Of a stretch of DNA of 64,000 nt, positions 51,401-64,000 are shown one piece after another. The position numbers were made by a program, and so were the translations under genes. The notes below the pieces were generated by a model that was not told the DNA's origin, made no database searches, and saw only the letters and a list, made by a program, of their open reading frames with translations. The DNA is from Steromphala cineraria (taxonomy: Eukaryota; Mollusca; Gastropoda; Trochida; Trochidae), in the NCBI GenBank assembly GCA_916613615.1, contig OU744726.1, positions 55,010,987-55,074,986 of the forward strand, written 5' to 3'. How positions within the stretch are numbered: the first letter of the stretch is position 1; each line of letters begins with the position of its first letter.

Positions 51401-54400
51401 AATTTTCACTCCGAGTTTTAATTTTGGCTGCAGATACAAACGTATGGATGGATAGTTTTTCAACTTGGATCAAATTCTCGGAAAATGGCTAATTCAAGAA
51501 AAAACATTTTCTTGTAACGAGCTTGATAAGTTTCTTAAATATGCATATTTCCAAACCAAACTTTCATCAAATGTACACATCAGGGTGCTCTATCGTTTGG
51601 AATAAACAAATTTTCACTCCGAGTTTTAGTTTGGGCTACAGATTCGAACGTATAGACGTGTATGTGGTCAACTTGAAGCAAATTCTCGGAAAATGACTAG
51701 GTCAAGAAAAAACATTTTCTTGTAACGAGCGTGATAAGTTTCTTAAATATGCATATTTCCAAACCAAACATTCATCAAATGTACACATCAGGGTGCTCTA
51801 TCGTTTGGAATAAACAACTTTTCACTCCGAGATTTAGTTTGGGATACAGATTCGAACGTATAGACGTGTATGTGGTCAACTTGAAGCAATATCTCGGAAA
51901 ATGACTAAGTCAAGAGAAACATTTTCTTGTAACGAGCGTGATAAGTTTCATAAATATGCATATTTCTAAACCAAACTTTCATCAAATGTACACATCAGGG
52001 TGCTCTATCGTTTGGAAAAAACAAATTTTCACTCCGAGTTTTAGTTTGGGATACAGATTCGAACGTATAGACCTGTATGTGGTCAACTTGGAGCAAATTC
52101 CCGGAAAATGACTAAGTCAAGAAAGAACATTTTCTTGTAACGAGCGTGATAAGTTTCTTAAATATGCATATTTCTAAACCAAACTTTCATCATATGTACA
52201 CATCAACGTGCTCTATCGTTTGTAATAAACAAATTTTCACTCCGAGTTTTTATTTTGGCTGCAGATACAAACGTATGGATGGATAGTTTTTCAACTTGGA
52301 TCAAATTCTCGGAAAAAGGCTAATTCAAGAAAACACATTTTCTTGTAACGAGCTTGATAAGTTTCTTAAATTTGCATATTTCTACACCAAACTTTCATCA
52401 AATGTACACATCAGGGTGCTCTATCGTTTGGAATAAACAAATTTTTACTCCGAGATTTAGTTTGGGATACAGATTCGAACGTAAAAAACGTGTATGTGGT
52501 CAACTTGGATCAAATTCTCGGAAAATGACTAAGTCAAGAAAAAACTTTTTCTTGTAACGAGCGTGATAAGTTTCATAAATATGCATATTTCTAAACCAAA
52601 CTTTCATCAAATGTACACATCAGGGTGCTCTATCGTTTGGAAAAAACAAATTTTCACTCCGAGTTTTAGTTTGGGATACAGATTCGAACGTATAGACCTG
52701 TATGTGGTCAACTTGGAGCAAATTCCCGGAAAATGACTAAGTCAAGAAAGAACATTTTCTTGTAACGAGCGTGATAAGTTTCTTAAATATGCATATTTCT
52801 AAACCAAACTTTCATCATATGTACACATCAACGTGCTCTATCGTTTGTAATAAACAAATTTTCACTCCGAGTCTTTATTTTGGCTGCAGATACAAACGTA
52901 TGGATGGATAGTTTTTCAACTTGGATCAAATTCTCGGAAAAAGGCTAATTCAAGAAAACACATTTTCTTGTAACGAGCTTGATAAGTTTCTTAAATTTGC
53001 ATATTTCTACACCAAACTTTCATCAAATGTACACATCAGGGTGCTCTATCGTTTGGAATAAACAAATTTTTACTCCGAGATTTAGTTTGGGATACAGATT
53101 CGAACGTAAAAAACGTGTATGTGGTCAACTTGGATCAAATTCTCGGAAAATGACTAAGTCAAGAAAAAACTTTTTCTTGTAACGAGCGTGATAAGTTTCA
53201 TAAATATGCATATTTCTACACCAAACTTTCATCAAATGTACACATCAACGTGCTCTATCGTTTGTAATAAACAAATTTTCACTCCGAGTTTTAGTTTGGG
53301 CTACAGATTCGAACGTATAGACGTGTATGTGGTCAACTTGGAGCAAATTCTCGGAAAATGACTAAGTCAAGAAAAAACATTTTCTTGTAACGAGCGTGAT
53401 AAGTTTCTTAAATATGCATATTTTCAAACCAAACATTCATCAAATGTACACATCAGGGTGCTCTATCGTTTGGAATAAACAAATTTTCACTCCGAGTTTT
53501 AGTTTGGGATACAGATTCGAACGTATAGACGTGTATGTGGTCAACTTGTAGCAATATCTCTGTAAATGACTAAGTCAAGAAACAACATTTTCTTGTAACG
53601 AGCGTGATAAGTTTCATAAATATGCATATTTCTAAACCAAACTTTCATCATATGTACACATCAACGTGCTCTATCGTTTGTAATAAACAAATTTTCACTC
53701 CGAGTTTTAATTTTGGCTGCAGATACAAACGTATGGATGGATAGTTTTTCAACTTGGATCAAATTCTCGGAAAATGGCTAATTCAAGAAAAAACATTTTC
53801 TTGTAACGAGCTTGATAAGTTTCTTAAATATGCATATTTCTACACCAAACTTTCATCAAATGTACACATCAGGGTGCTCTATCGTTTGGAATAAACAAAT
53901 TTTCACTCCGAGTTTTAGTTTGGGCTACAGATTCGAACGTATAGACGTGTATGTGGTCAACTTGGAGCAAATTATCGGAAAATGACTAAGTCAAGAAAAA
54001 ACATTTTCTTGTAACGAGCGTGATAAGTTTCTTAAAAATGCATATTTCCAAACCAAACTTTCATCAAATGTACACATCAGGGTGCTCTATCGTTTGTAAT
54101 AAACAAATTTTCACTCCGAGTTTTAATTTTGGCTGCAGATACAAACGTATGGATGGATAGTTTTTCAACTTGGATCAAATTCTCGGAAAATGGCTAATTC
54201 AAGAAAAAACATTTTCTTGTAACGAGCTTGATAAGTTTCTTAAATATGCATATTTCTACACCAAACTTTCATCAAATGTACACATCAGGGTGCTCTATCG
54301 TTTGGAATAAACAAATTTTCACTCCGAGTTTTAGTTTGGGATACAGATTCGAACGTATAGACGTGTATGTGGTCAACTTGGAGCAAATTATCGGAAAATG

Positions 54401-57136
54401 ACTAAGTCAAGAAAAAACATTTTCTTGTAACGAGCGTGATAAGTTTCATAAATATGCATATTTCTACACCAAACTTTCATCAAATGTACACATCAGGGTG
54501 CTCTATCGTTTGGAATAAACAACTTTTCAATCCGAGATTTAGTTTGGGATACAGATTCGAACGTATAGACGTGTATGTGGTCAACTTGGAGCAATATCTC
54601 GGAAAATGACTAAGTCAAGAGTAACATTTTTTTGTAACGAGCGTGATAAGTATCTTAAATATGCATATTTCTACACCAAACTTTCATCAAATGTACACAT
54701 CAGGGTGCTCTATCGTTTGGAAAAAACAAATTTCCACTCCGAGTTTGAGTTTGGGATACAGATTCGAACGTATAGACGTGTATGTGGTCAACTTGGAGCA
54801 AATTCCCGGAAAATGACTAAGTCAAGAAAGAACATTTTCTTGTAACGAGCGTGATAAGTTTCATAAATATGCATATTTCTAAACCAAACTTTCATCATAT
54901 GTACACATCAACGTGCTCTATCGTTTGTAATAAACAAATTTTCACTCCGAGTTTTAATTTTGGCTGCAGATACAAACGTATGGATGGATAGTTTTTCAAC
55001 TTGGATCAAATTCTCGGAAAATGGCTAATTCAAGAAAAAACATTTTCTTGTAACGAGCTTGATAAGTTTCTTAAATATGCATATTTCTACACCAAACTTT
55101 CATCAAATGTACACATCAGGGTGCTCTATCGTTTGGAATAAACAAATTTTCACTCCGAGTTTTAGTTTGGGCTACAGATTCGAACGTATAGACGTGTATG
55201 TGGTCAACTTGGAGCAAATTCTCGGAAAATGACTAAGTCAAGAAAAAACATTTTCTTGTAACGAGCGTGATAAGTTTCTTAAATATGCATATTTCCAAAC
55301 CAAACATTCATCAAATGTACACATCAGGGTGCTCTATCGTTTGGAATAAACAAATTTTCATTACGAGTTTTAGTTTGGGATACAGATTCGAACGTATAGA
55401 CGTGTATGTGGTCAACTTGTAGCAATATCTCTGTAAATGACTAAGTCAAGAAAAAACATTTTCTTGTAACGAGCGTGATAAGTTTCATAAATATGCATAT
55501 TTCTAAACCAAACTTTCATCATATGTACACATCAACGTGCTCTATCGTTTGTAATAAACAAATTTTCACTCCGAGTTTTAATTTTGGCTGCAGATACAAA
55601 CGTATGGATGGATAGTTTTTCAACTTGGATCAAATTCTCGGAAAATGGCTAATTCAAGAAAAAACATTTTCTTGTAACGAGCTTGATAAGTTTCTTAAAT
55701 ATGCATATTTCTACACCAAACTTTCATCAAATGTACACATCAGGGTGCTCTATCGTTTGGAATAAACAAATTTTCACTCCGAGTTTTAGTTTGGGCTACA
55801 GATTCGAACGTATAGACGTGTATGTGGTCAACTTGGAGCAAATTATCGGAAAATGACTAAGTCAAGAAAAAACATTTTCTTGTAACGAGCGTGATAAGTT
55901 TCTTAAATATGCATATTTCCAAACCAAACTTTCATCAAATGTACACATCAGGGTGCTCTATCGTTCGGAATAAACAAATTTTCACTCCGAGTTTTAGTTT
56001 GGGATACAGATTCGAACGTATAGACGTGTATGTGGTCAACTTGGAGCAAATTCTCGGAAAATGACTAAGTCAAGAAAAAACATGTTCTTGTAACGAGCGT
56101 GATAAGTTTCTTAAATATGCATATTTCTAAACCAAACTTTCATCAAATGTACACATCAGGGTGCTCTATCGTTCGGAATAAACAAATTTTCACTCCGAGT
56201 TTTAGTTTGGGATACAGATTCGAACGTATAGACGTGTATGTGGTCAACTTGGAGCAAATTCCCGGAAAATGACTAAGTCAAGAAAGAACATTTTCTTGTA
56301 ACGAGCGTGATAAGTTTCATAAATATGCATATTTCTAAACCAAACTTTCATCATATGTACACATCAACGTGCTCTATCGTTTGTAATAAACAAATTTTCA
56401 CTCCGAATTTTAATTTTGGCTGCAGATACAAACGTAGGGATGGATAGTTTTTCAACTTGGATCAAATTCTCGGAAAATGGCTAATTCAAGAAAAAACATT
56501 TTCTTGTAACGAGCTTGATAAGTTTCTTAAATATGCATATTTCTACACCAAACTTTCATCAAATGTACACATCAGGGTGCTCTATCGTTTGGAATAAACA
56601 AAATTTCACTCCGAGTTTTAGTTTGGGCTCCAGATTCGAACGTATAGACGTGTATGTGGTCAACTTGGAGCAAATTCTCGGAAAATGACTAAGTCAAGAA
56701 AAAACATTTTCTTGTAACGAGCGTGATAAGTTTCTTAAATATGCATATTTCCAAACCAAACTTTCATCAAATGTACACATCAGGGTGCTCTATCGTTCGG
56801 AATAAACAAATTTTCACTCCGAGTTTTAGTTTGGGATACAGATTCGAACGTTTAGACGTGTATGTGGTCAACTTGGAGCAATTTCTCGGAAAATGACTAA
56901 GTCAAGAAAGAACATTTTCTTGTAACGAGCGTGATAAGTTTCATAAATATGCATATTTCCAAACCAAACATTCATCAAATGTTCACATCAGGGTGCTCTA
57001 TCGTTTGGAATAAATAAATTTTCACTCCGAGATTTAGTTTTGGCTGCAGATACAAACGTATGGACGTGTAGTTGGTCAACTTGGATCAAATTCTCGGAAA
57101 ATGGCTAATTCAAGAAAGAAAATTTTCTTGTAACGA
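48403..57136 (+). repeat. Satellite array with regularly alternating A and B units
   Basis: B units ('gtttgtaataaac', 'gtttttcaac') recur every few monomers among A units, many with 'aacaacttttca' or 'ggaaaaaacaaa'. A 625-bp block (three monomers plus 1 bp) is repeated at about 52000 and 52625, carrying the private 'cgtaaaaaacgtg'. Several units (near 49420, 51080 and 54620) have the broken inverted repeat 'caagagtaac' or 'caagagtaaa'. No gene is seen. Confidence 0.9.
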
Positions 57137-57196
57137 CATCTTGGAGCAATATCTCGGAAAATGACTAAGTCAAGAAAAAACATTTTCTTGTAACGA
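57137..57196 (+). repeat. 60-bp truncated monomer (stub)
   Basis: The same junction, following a C-type tail, 8.8 kb after the previous stub. Confidence 0.9.
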
Positions 57197-59276
57197 GCGT
57201 GATAAGTTTCTTAAATATGCATATTTCTAAACCAAACTTTCATCAAATGTACACATCAGGGTGCTCTATCGTTTGTAATAAACAAATTTTCACTCCGAGT
57301 TTTAGTTTGGGCTACAGATTCGAATGTATAGACGTGTATGTTGTCAACTTGGAGCAATATCTCGGAAAATGACTAAGTCAAGAAAAAACATTTTCTTGTA
57401 ACGAGCGTGATAAGTTTCATAAATATGCATTTTTCTACACCAAACTTTCATCAAATGTACACATCAGGGTGCTCTATCGTTTGGAATAAACAAATTTTCA
57501 CTCCGAGATTCAGTTTGGGATACAGATTCGAACGTATAGACGTGTATGTGGTCAACTTGGAGCAAATTCCCGGAAAATGACTAAGTCAAGAAAGAACATT
57601 TTCTTGTAACGAGCGTGATAAGTTTTATAAATATGCATATTTCCAAACCAAACATTCATCAAATGTACACATCAGGGTGCTCTATCGTTTGGAATAAACA
57701 AATTTTCACTCCGAGTTTTAGTTTGGGATACAGATTCGAACGTATAGACGTGTATGTGGTCAACTTGGAGCAAATTCTCGGAAAATGACTAAGTCAAGAA
57801 AAAACATTTTCTTGTAACGAGCGTGACAAGTTTCTTAAATATGCATATTTCCAAACCAAACTTTCATCAAATGTACACATCAGGGTGCTCTATCGTTCGG
57901 AATAAACAAATTTTCACTCCGAGTTTTAGTTTGGGATACAGATTCGAACGTATAGACGTGTATGTGGTCAACTTGGAGCAAATTATCGGAAAATGACTAA
58001 GTCAAGAAAAAACATTTTCTTGTAACGAGCGTGATAAGTTTCTTAAATATGCATATTTCCAAACCAAACTTTCATCAAATGTACACATCAGGGTGCTCTA
58101 TCGTTCGGAATAAACAAATTTTCACTCCGAGTTTTAGTTTGGGATACAGATTCGAACGTATAGACGTGTATGTGGTCAACTTGGAGCAAATTCTCGGAAA
58201 ATGACTAAGTCAAGAAAAAACATTTTCTTGTAACGAGCGTGATAAGTTTCTTAAATATGCATATTTCTAAACCAAACTTTCATCAAATGTACACATCAGG
58301 GTGCTCTATCGTTTGGAATAAACAAATTTTCACTCCGAGTTTTAGTTTGGGATACAGATTCGAACGTATAGACGTGTATGTGGTCAACTTGGAGCAAATT
58401 CCCAGAAAATGACTAAGTCAAGAAAGAACATTTTCTTGTAACGAGCGTGATAAGTTTCATAAATATGCATATTTCTAAACCAAACTTTCATCATATGTAC
58501 ACATCAACGTGCTCTATCGTTTGTAATAAACAAATTTTCACTCCGAATTTTAATTTTGGCTGCAGATACAAACGTAGGGATGGATAGTTTTTCAACTTGG
58601 ATCAAATTCTCGGAAAATGGCTAATTCAAGAAAAAACATTTTCTTGTAACGAGCTTGATAAGTTTCTTAAATATGCATATTTCTACACCAAACTTTCATC
58701 AAATGTACACATCAGGGTGCTCTATCGTTTGGAATAAACAAATTTTCACTCCGAGTTTTAGTTTGGGCTACAGATTCGAACGTATAGACGTGTATGTGGT
58801 CAACTTGGAGCAAATTCTCGGAAAATGACTAAGTCAAGAAAAAACATTTTCTTGTAACGAGCTTGATAAGTTTCTTAAATATGCATATTTCCAAACCAAA
58901 CTTTCATCAAATGTACACATCAGGGTGCTCTATCGTTCGGAATAAACAAATTTTCACTCCGAGTTTTAGTTTGGGATACAGATTCGAACGTATAGACGTG
59001 TATGTGGTCAACTTGGAGCAATTTCTCGGAAAATGACTAAGTCAAGAAAAAACATTTTCTTGTAACGAGCGTGATAAGTTTCATAAATATGCATATTTCT
59101 AAACCAAACTTTCATCAAATGTACACATCAGGGTGCTCTATCGTTTGGAATAAATAAATTTTCACTCCGAGTTTTAGTTTGGGCTACAGATTCGAATGTA
59201 TAGACGTGTATGTTGTCAACTTGGAGCAATATCTCGGAAAATGGCTAATTCAAGAAAGAAAATTTTCTTGTAACGA
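57137..59276 (+). repeat. Higher-order repeat, 2,140-bp copy 1
   Basis: Bounded by stubs at 57137 and 59277. Ten monomers plus one stub equals 2,140 bp exactly. The marker 'gattcagtttggg' recurs at +2,140 (about 57509 to 59649). Confidence 0.87.
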
Positions 59277-60240
59277 CATCTTGGAGCAATATCTCGGAAA
59301 ATGACTAAGTCAAGAAAAAACATTTTCTTGTAACGAGCGTGATAAGTTTCTTAAATATGCATATTTCTAAACCAAACTTTCATCAAATGTACACATCAGG
59401 GTGCTCTATCGTTTGGAATAAACAAATTTTCACTCCGAGTTTTAGTTTGGGCTACAGATTCGAATGTATAGACGTGTATGTTGTCAACTTGGAGCAATAT
59501 CTCGGAAAATGACTAAGTCAAGAAAAAACATTTTCTTGTAACGAGCGTGATAAGTTTCATAAATATGCATATTTCTACACCAAACTTTCATCAAATGTAC
59601 ACATCAGGGTGCTCTATCGTTTGGAATAAACAAATTTTCACTCCGAGATTCAGTTTGGGATACAGATTCGAACGTATAGACGTGTATGTGGTCAACTTGG
59701 AGCAAATTCCCGGAAAATGACTAAGTCAAGAAAGAACATTTTCTTGTAACGAGCGTGATAAGTTTCATAAATATGCATATTTCCAAACCAAACATTCATC
59801 AAATGTACACATCAGGGTGCTCTATCGTTTGGAATAAACAAATTTTCACTCCGAGTTTTAGTTTGGGCTACAGATTCGAACGTATAGACGTGTATGTGGT
59901 CAACTTGGAGCAAATTCTCGGAAAATGACTAAGTCAAGAAAAAACATTTTCTTGTAACGAGCGTGACAAGTTTCTTAAATATGCATATTTCCAAACCAAA
60001 CTTTCATCAAATGTACACATCAGGGTGCTCTATCGTTCGGAATAAACAAATTTTCACTCCGAGTTTTAGTTTGGGATACAGATTCGAACGTATAGACGTG
60101 TATGTGGTCAACTTGGAGCAATTTCTCGGAAAATGACTAAGTCAAGAAAGAACATTTTCTTGTAACGAGCGTCATAAGTTTCATAAATATGCATATTTCT
60201 AAACCAAACTTTCATCAAATGTACACATCAGGGTGCTCTA
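59277..60240 (+). repeat. Higher-order repeat, 2,140-bp copy 2 (partial)
   Basis: Matches 57137 onward for a little under 1 kb (stub, 'gtatgttgtcaac', 'gattcagtttggg', 'gtgacaag' units), then departs. The stub itself occupies 59277-59336. The unit on its left is an A monomer with a C-like 'ggctaattc' tail. Confidence 0.85.
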
Positions 60241-63200
60241 TCGTTTGGAATAAATAAATTTTCACTCCGAGTTTTAGTTTGGGATACAGATTCGAACGTT
60301 TAGGCGTGTATGTGGTCAACTTTGAGCAAATACTCGGAAAATGGCTAAGTCAAGAAAAAACATTTTCTTGTAACGAGCGTGATTAGTTTCTTAAATATGC
60401 ATATTTCTAAACCAAACATACATCAAATTTACACATCAGGGTGCTCTATCGTTTGGAATAAACAAATTTTCACTCCGAGTTTTAGTTTGGGATACAGATT
60501 CGAACGTATAGACGTGTATGTGGTCAACTTAGAGCAATATCTCGGTAAATGACTAAGTCAAGAAAAAACATTTTCTTGTAACGAGCGTGATAAGTTTCTT
60601 AAATATGCATATTTCCAAACCAAACTTTCATCAAATGTACACATCAACGTGCTCTATCGTATGGCACAAACAAATTTTCACTCCGAGATTTAGTTTTGGC
60701 TGCAGATACAAACGTATGGACGTGTAGTTTGTCAACTTGGATAAAATTCTCGGAAAATGGCTAATTCAAGAAAGAAAATTTTCTTGTAACGAGCGTGATA
60801 AGTTTCTAAAATATGCATATTTCCAAACCAAACATTCATCAAATGTACACATCAGGGTGCTCTATCGTTTGGAATAAACAAATTTTCACTCCGAGTTTTA
60901 GTTTGGGATACAGATTCGAACGTATAGACGTGTATGTGGTCAACTTGGAGCAAATTCTCGGAAAATGACTAAGTCAAGAAAAAACATTTTCTTGTAACGA
61001 GCGTGACAAGTATCTTAAATATGCATATTTCTACACCAAACTTTCATCAAATGTACACATCAGGGTGCTCTATCGTTCGGAATAAACAAATTTTCACTCC
61101 GAGTTTTAGTTTGGGATACAGATTCGAACGTATAGACGTGTATGTGGTCAACTTGGAGCAATTTCTCGGAAAATGACTAAGTCAAGAAAGAACATTTTCT
61201 TGTAACGAGCGTGACAAGTTTCTTAAATATGCATATTTCTAAACCAAACTTTCATCAAATGTACACATCAGGGTGCTCTATCGTTTGGAATAAATAAATT
61301 TTCACTCCGAGTTTTAGTTTGGGATACAGATTCGAACGTTTAGGCGTGTATGTGGTCAACTTTGAGCAAATTCTCGGAAAATGGCTAAGTCAAGAAAAAA
61401 CATTTTCTTGTAACGAGCGTGATTAGTTTCTTAAATATGCATATTTCTAAACCAAACATACATCAAATGTACACATCAGGGTGCTCTATCGTTTGGAATA
61501 AACAAATTTTCACTCCGAGTTTTAGTTTGGGATACAGATTCGAACGTATAGACGTGTATGTGGTCAACTTAGAGCAATATCTCGGTAAATGACTAAGTCA
61601 AGAAAAAACATTTTCTTGTAACGAGCGTGATAAGTTTCTTTCTATTTATGCATATTTCCAAACCAAACTTTCATCAAATGTACACATCAACGTGCTCTAT
61701 CGTATGGCACAAACAAATTTTCACTCCGAGATTTAGTTTTGGCTGCAGATACAAACGTATGGACGTGTAGTTGGTCAACTTGGATAAAATTCTCGGAAAA
61801 TGGCTAATTCAAGAAAGAAAATTTTCTTGTAACGAGCGTGATAAGTTTCTAAAATATGCATATTTCTAAACCGAACTTTCATCAAATGTACACATCAGGG
61901 TGCTCTATCGTTTGGAATAAACACATTTTCACTCCGAGTTTTAGTTTGGGATACAGATTCGAACGTATAGACGTGTATGTGGTCAACTTGGAGCAATATC
62001 TCGGAAAATGACTAAGTCAAGAGAAACATTTTCTTCTAACGAGCGTGATAAGTTTCATAAATATGCATATTTCTACACCAAACTTTCATCAAATGTCCAC
62101 ATCAGGGTGCTCTATCGTTTGGAATAAACAAATTTTCACTCCGAGTTTTAGTTTGGGATACAGATTCGAACGTATAGACGTGTATGTGGTCAACTTAGAG
62201 CAATAACTCGGTAAATGACTAAGTCAAGAAAAAACATTTTCTTGTAACGAGCGTGATAAGTTTCTTAAATATGCATATTTCCAAACCAAACTTTCATCAA
62301 ATGTACACATCAACGTGCTCTATCGTATGGCACAAACACATTTTCACTCCCAGATTTAGTTTTGGCTGCAGATACAAACGTATGGACGTGTAGTTGGTCA
62401 ACTTGGATAAAATTCTCGGAAAATGGTTAATTCAAGAAAGAAAATTTTCTTGTAACGAGCGTGATAAGTTTCTAAAATATGCATATTTCAAACCAAACTT
62501 TCATCAAATGTACACATCAGGGTGCTCTATCGTTTGGAATAAACAAATTTTCACTCCGAGTTTTAGTTTGGGATACAGATTCGAACGTATAGACGTGTAT
62601 GTGGTAAACTTGGAGCAATATCTCGGAAAATGACTAAGTCAAGAGAAACATTTTTTTGTAACGAGCGTGATAAGTATCTTAAATATGCATATTTCTACAC
62701 CAAACTTTCATCAAATGTACACATCAGGGTGCTCTATCGTTTGGAAAAAACAAATTTTCACTCCGAGTTTTAGTTTGGGATACAGATTCGAACGTATAGA
62801 CGTGTATGTGGTCAATTTGGAGCAAATTCCCGGAAAATGACTAAGTCAAGAAAGAACATTTTCTTGTAACGAGCGTGATAAATTTCATAAATATGCATAT
62901 TTCTAAACCAAACTTTCATCATATGTACATGTACACATCAACGTGCTCTATCGTTTGTAATAAACAAATTTTCACTCCGAGTTTTAATTTTGGCTGCAGA
63001 TACAAACGTATGGATGGGTAGTTTTTCAACTTGGATAAAATTCTCGGAAAATGGCTAATTCAAGAAAAAACATTTTCTTGTAACGAGCGTGATAAGTTTC
63101 ATAAATATGCATATTTCTAAACCAAACTTTCATCAAATGTACACATCAGGGTGCTCTATCGTTTGGAATAAACAAATTTTCACTCCGAGTTTTAGTTTGG

Positions 63201-64000
63201 GATACAGATTCGAACGTATAGACGTGTATGTGGTAAACTTGGAGCAATATCTCGGAAAATGACTAAGTCAAGAAAAAACATTTTCTTCTAACGAGCGTGA
63301 TAAGTTTCATAAATATGCATATTTCTACACCAAACTTTCATCAAATGTCCACATCAGGGTGCTCTATCGTTTGGAATAAACAAATTTTCACTCCGAGTTT
63401 TAGTTTGGGATACAGATTCGAACGTATAGACGTGTATGTGGTCAACTTAGAGCAATAACTCGGTAAATGACTAAGTCAAGAAAAAACATTTTCTTGTAAC
63501 GAGCGTGATAAGTTTCTTAAATATGCATATTTCCAAACCAAACTTTCATCAAATGTACACATCAACGTGCTCTATCGTATGGCACAAACACATTTTCACT
63601 CCCAGATTTAGTTTTGGCTGCAGATACAAACGTATGGACGTGTAGTTGGTCAACTTGGATAAAATTCTCGGAAAATGGTTAATTCAAGAAAGAAAATTTT
63701 CTTGTAACGAGCGTGATAAGTTTCTAAAATATGCATATTTCTAAACCGAACTTTCATCAAATGTACACATCAGGGTGCTCTATCGTTTGGAATAAACAAA
63801 TTTTCACTCCGAGTTTTAGTTTGGGATACAGATTCGAACGTATAGACGTGTATGTGGTAAACTTGGAGCAATATCTCGGAAAATGACTAAGTCAAGAGAA
63901 ACATTTTTTTGTAACGAGCGTGATAAGTATCTTAAATATGCATATTTCTACACCAAACTTTCATCAAATGTACACATCAGGGTGCTCTATCGTTTGGAAA
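60241..64000 (+). repeat. Satellite array, right segment
   Basis: A and C units with B near 62900. Local duplications: 'accaaacata' at 60411 and 61451 (1,040 bp, five monomers), and 'caataactcgg' at 62201 and 63453 (1,252 bp, six monomers plus small indels). Single-unit oddities are an insertion giving 'tttctttctatttatgcat' near 61636 and a 6-bp expansion 'gtacatgtacac' near 62926. The array continues beyond the window. No gene is seen. Confidence 0.93.

Noticed and set aside
1..64000. CRISPR array
   Set aside because: The repeat is contiguous, with no unique spacers; the unit is 208 bp and no cas genes are near. This is satellite DNA.
1..64000. Bacterial or phage features (promoters, Shine-Dalgarno sites, terminators)
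   Set aside because: The CAAGAAA/TTTCTTG dyad with T-run variants looks somewhat like a terminator hairpin, but it recurs in every monomer with no genes around it.

Overview
The window appears to be one uninterrupted block of satellite DNA; I found no gene that I would defend. Nearly all 64 kb is a head-to-tail tandem repeat with a basic period of 208 bp, by eye about 300 monomers, all in the same orientation. The array runs off both ends of the window. The only other sequence is four copies of a short (581-582 bp) non-coding transposon with TTAA target-site duplications and 14-bp terminal inverted repeats. This is the signature of a piggyBac-like non-autonomous element (MITE). A long AT-rich satellite with TTAA elements points to a eukaryotic chromosome, most likely centromeric or other heterochromatin. 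An insect or other invertebrate is plausible, but I do not recognise the satellite and cannot name the organism.

Monomer types. Type A is the commonest (markers 'cagggtgctc', 'gggatacag', 'gtatagacg'). Type C carries 'caacgtgct', 'atggcac', 'ggctgcagatac' and 'ggctaattc'. Type B carries 'catatgtac', 'tttgtaataaac', 'gttttaatttt' and 'gtttttcaac'. Type D is a roughly 204-bp form with 'tttctttatgcat' and 'cagatcgaa'. There is also a recurrent 60-bp stub made by a 148-bp deletion. Chimeric monomers joining two types are common. Most monomers share two dyads: a perfect 14-bp palindrome centred on ATGCAT, and an inverted repeat CAAGAAA...TTTCTTG.

Layout. 1-3.3 kb: A-rich array with B and C units. 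3.3-5.5 kb: two TTAA elements in opposite orientations, 1,625 bp apart. 5.5-7.3 kb: A/B/C array that repeats part of 1-3 kb. 7.3-12 kb: clusters of D monomers. 8.2-22 kb: nested higher-order repeats (offsets of 3,726, 4,348 and 2,284 bp). 22-24.3 kb: two more TTAA elements, 1,626 bp apart. 24.3-28.8 kb: A-dominated array. 28.85-31.7 kb: a clean seven-monomer repeat of 1,456 bp. 32-48.4 kb: higher-order repeats marked by the 60-bp stubs (offsets such as 1,100, 1,307, 2,194 and 3,447 bp). 48.4-57 kb: alternating A and B units. 57-64 kb: more recent local duplications (2,140, 1,040 and 1,252 bp).

The open reading frames that can be read are by-products of the repeat. Because 208 is not a multiple of 3, the frame shifts in each monomer, and the same short peptides recur only where the repeat recurs. 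The biology here is repeat evolution (unequal exchange, conversion, deletion spread) and transposon targeting, not a gene system.
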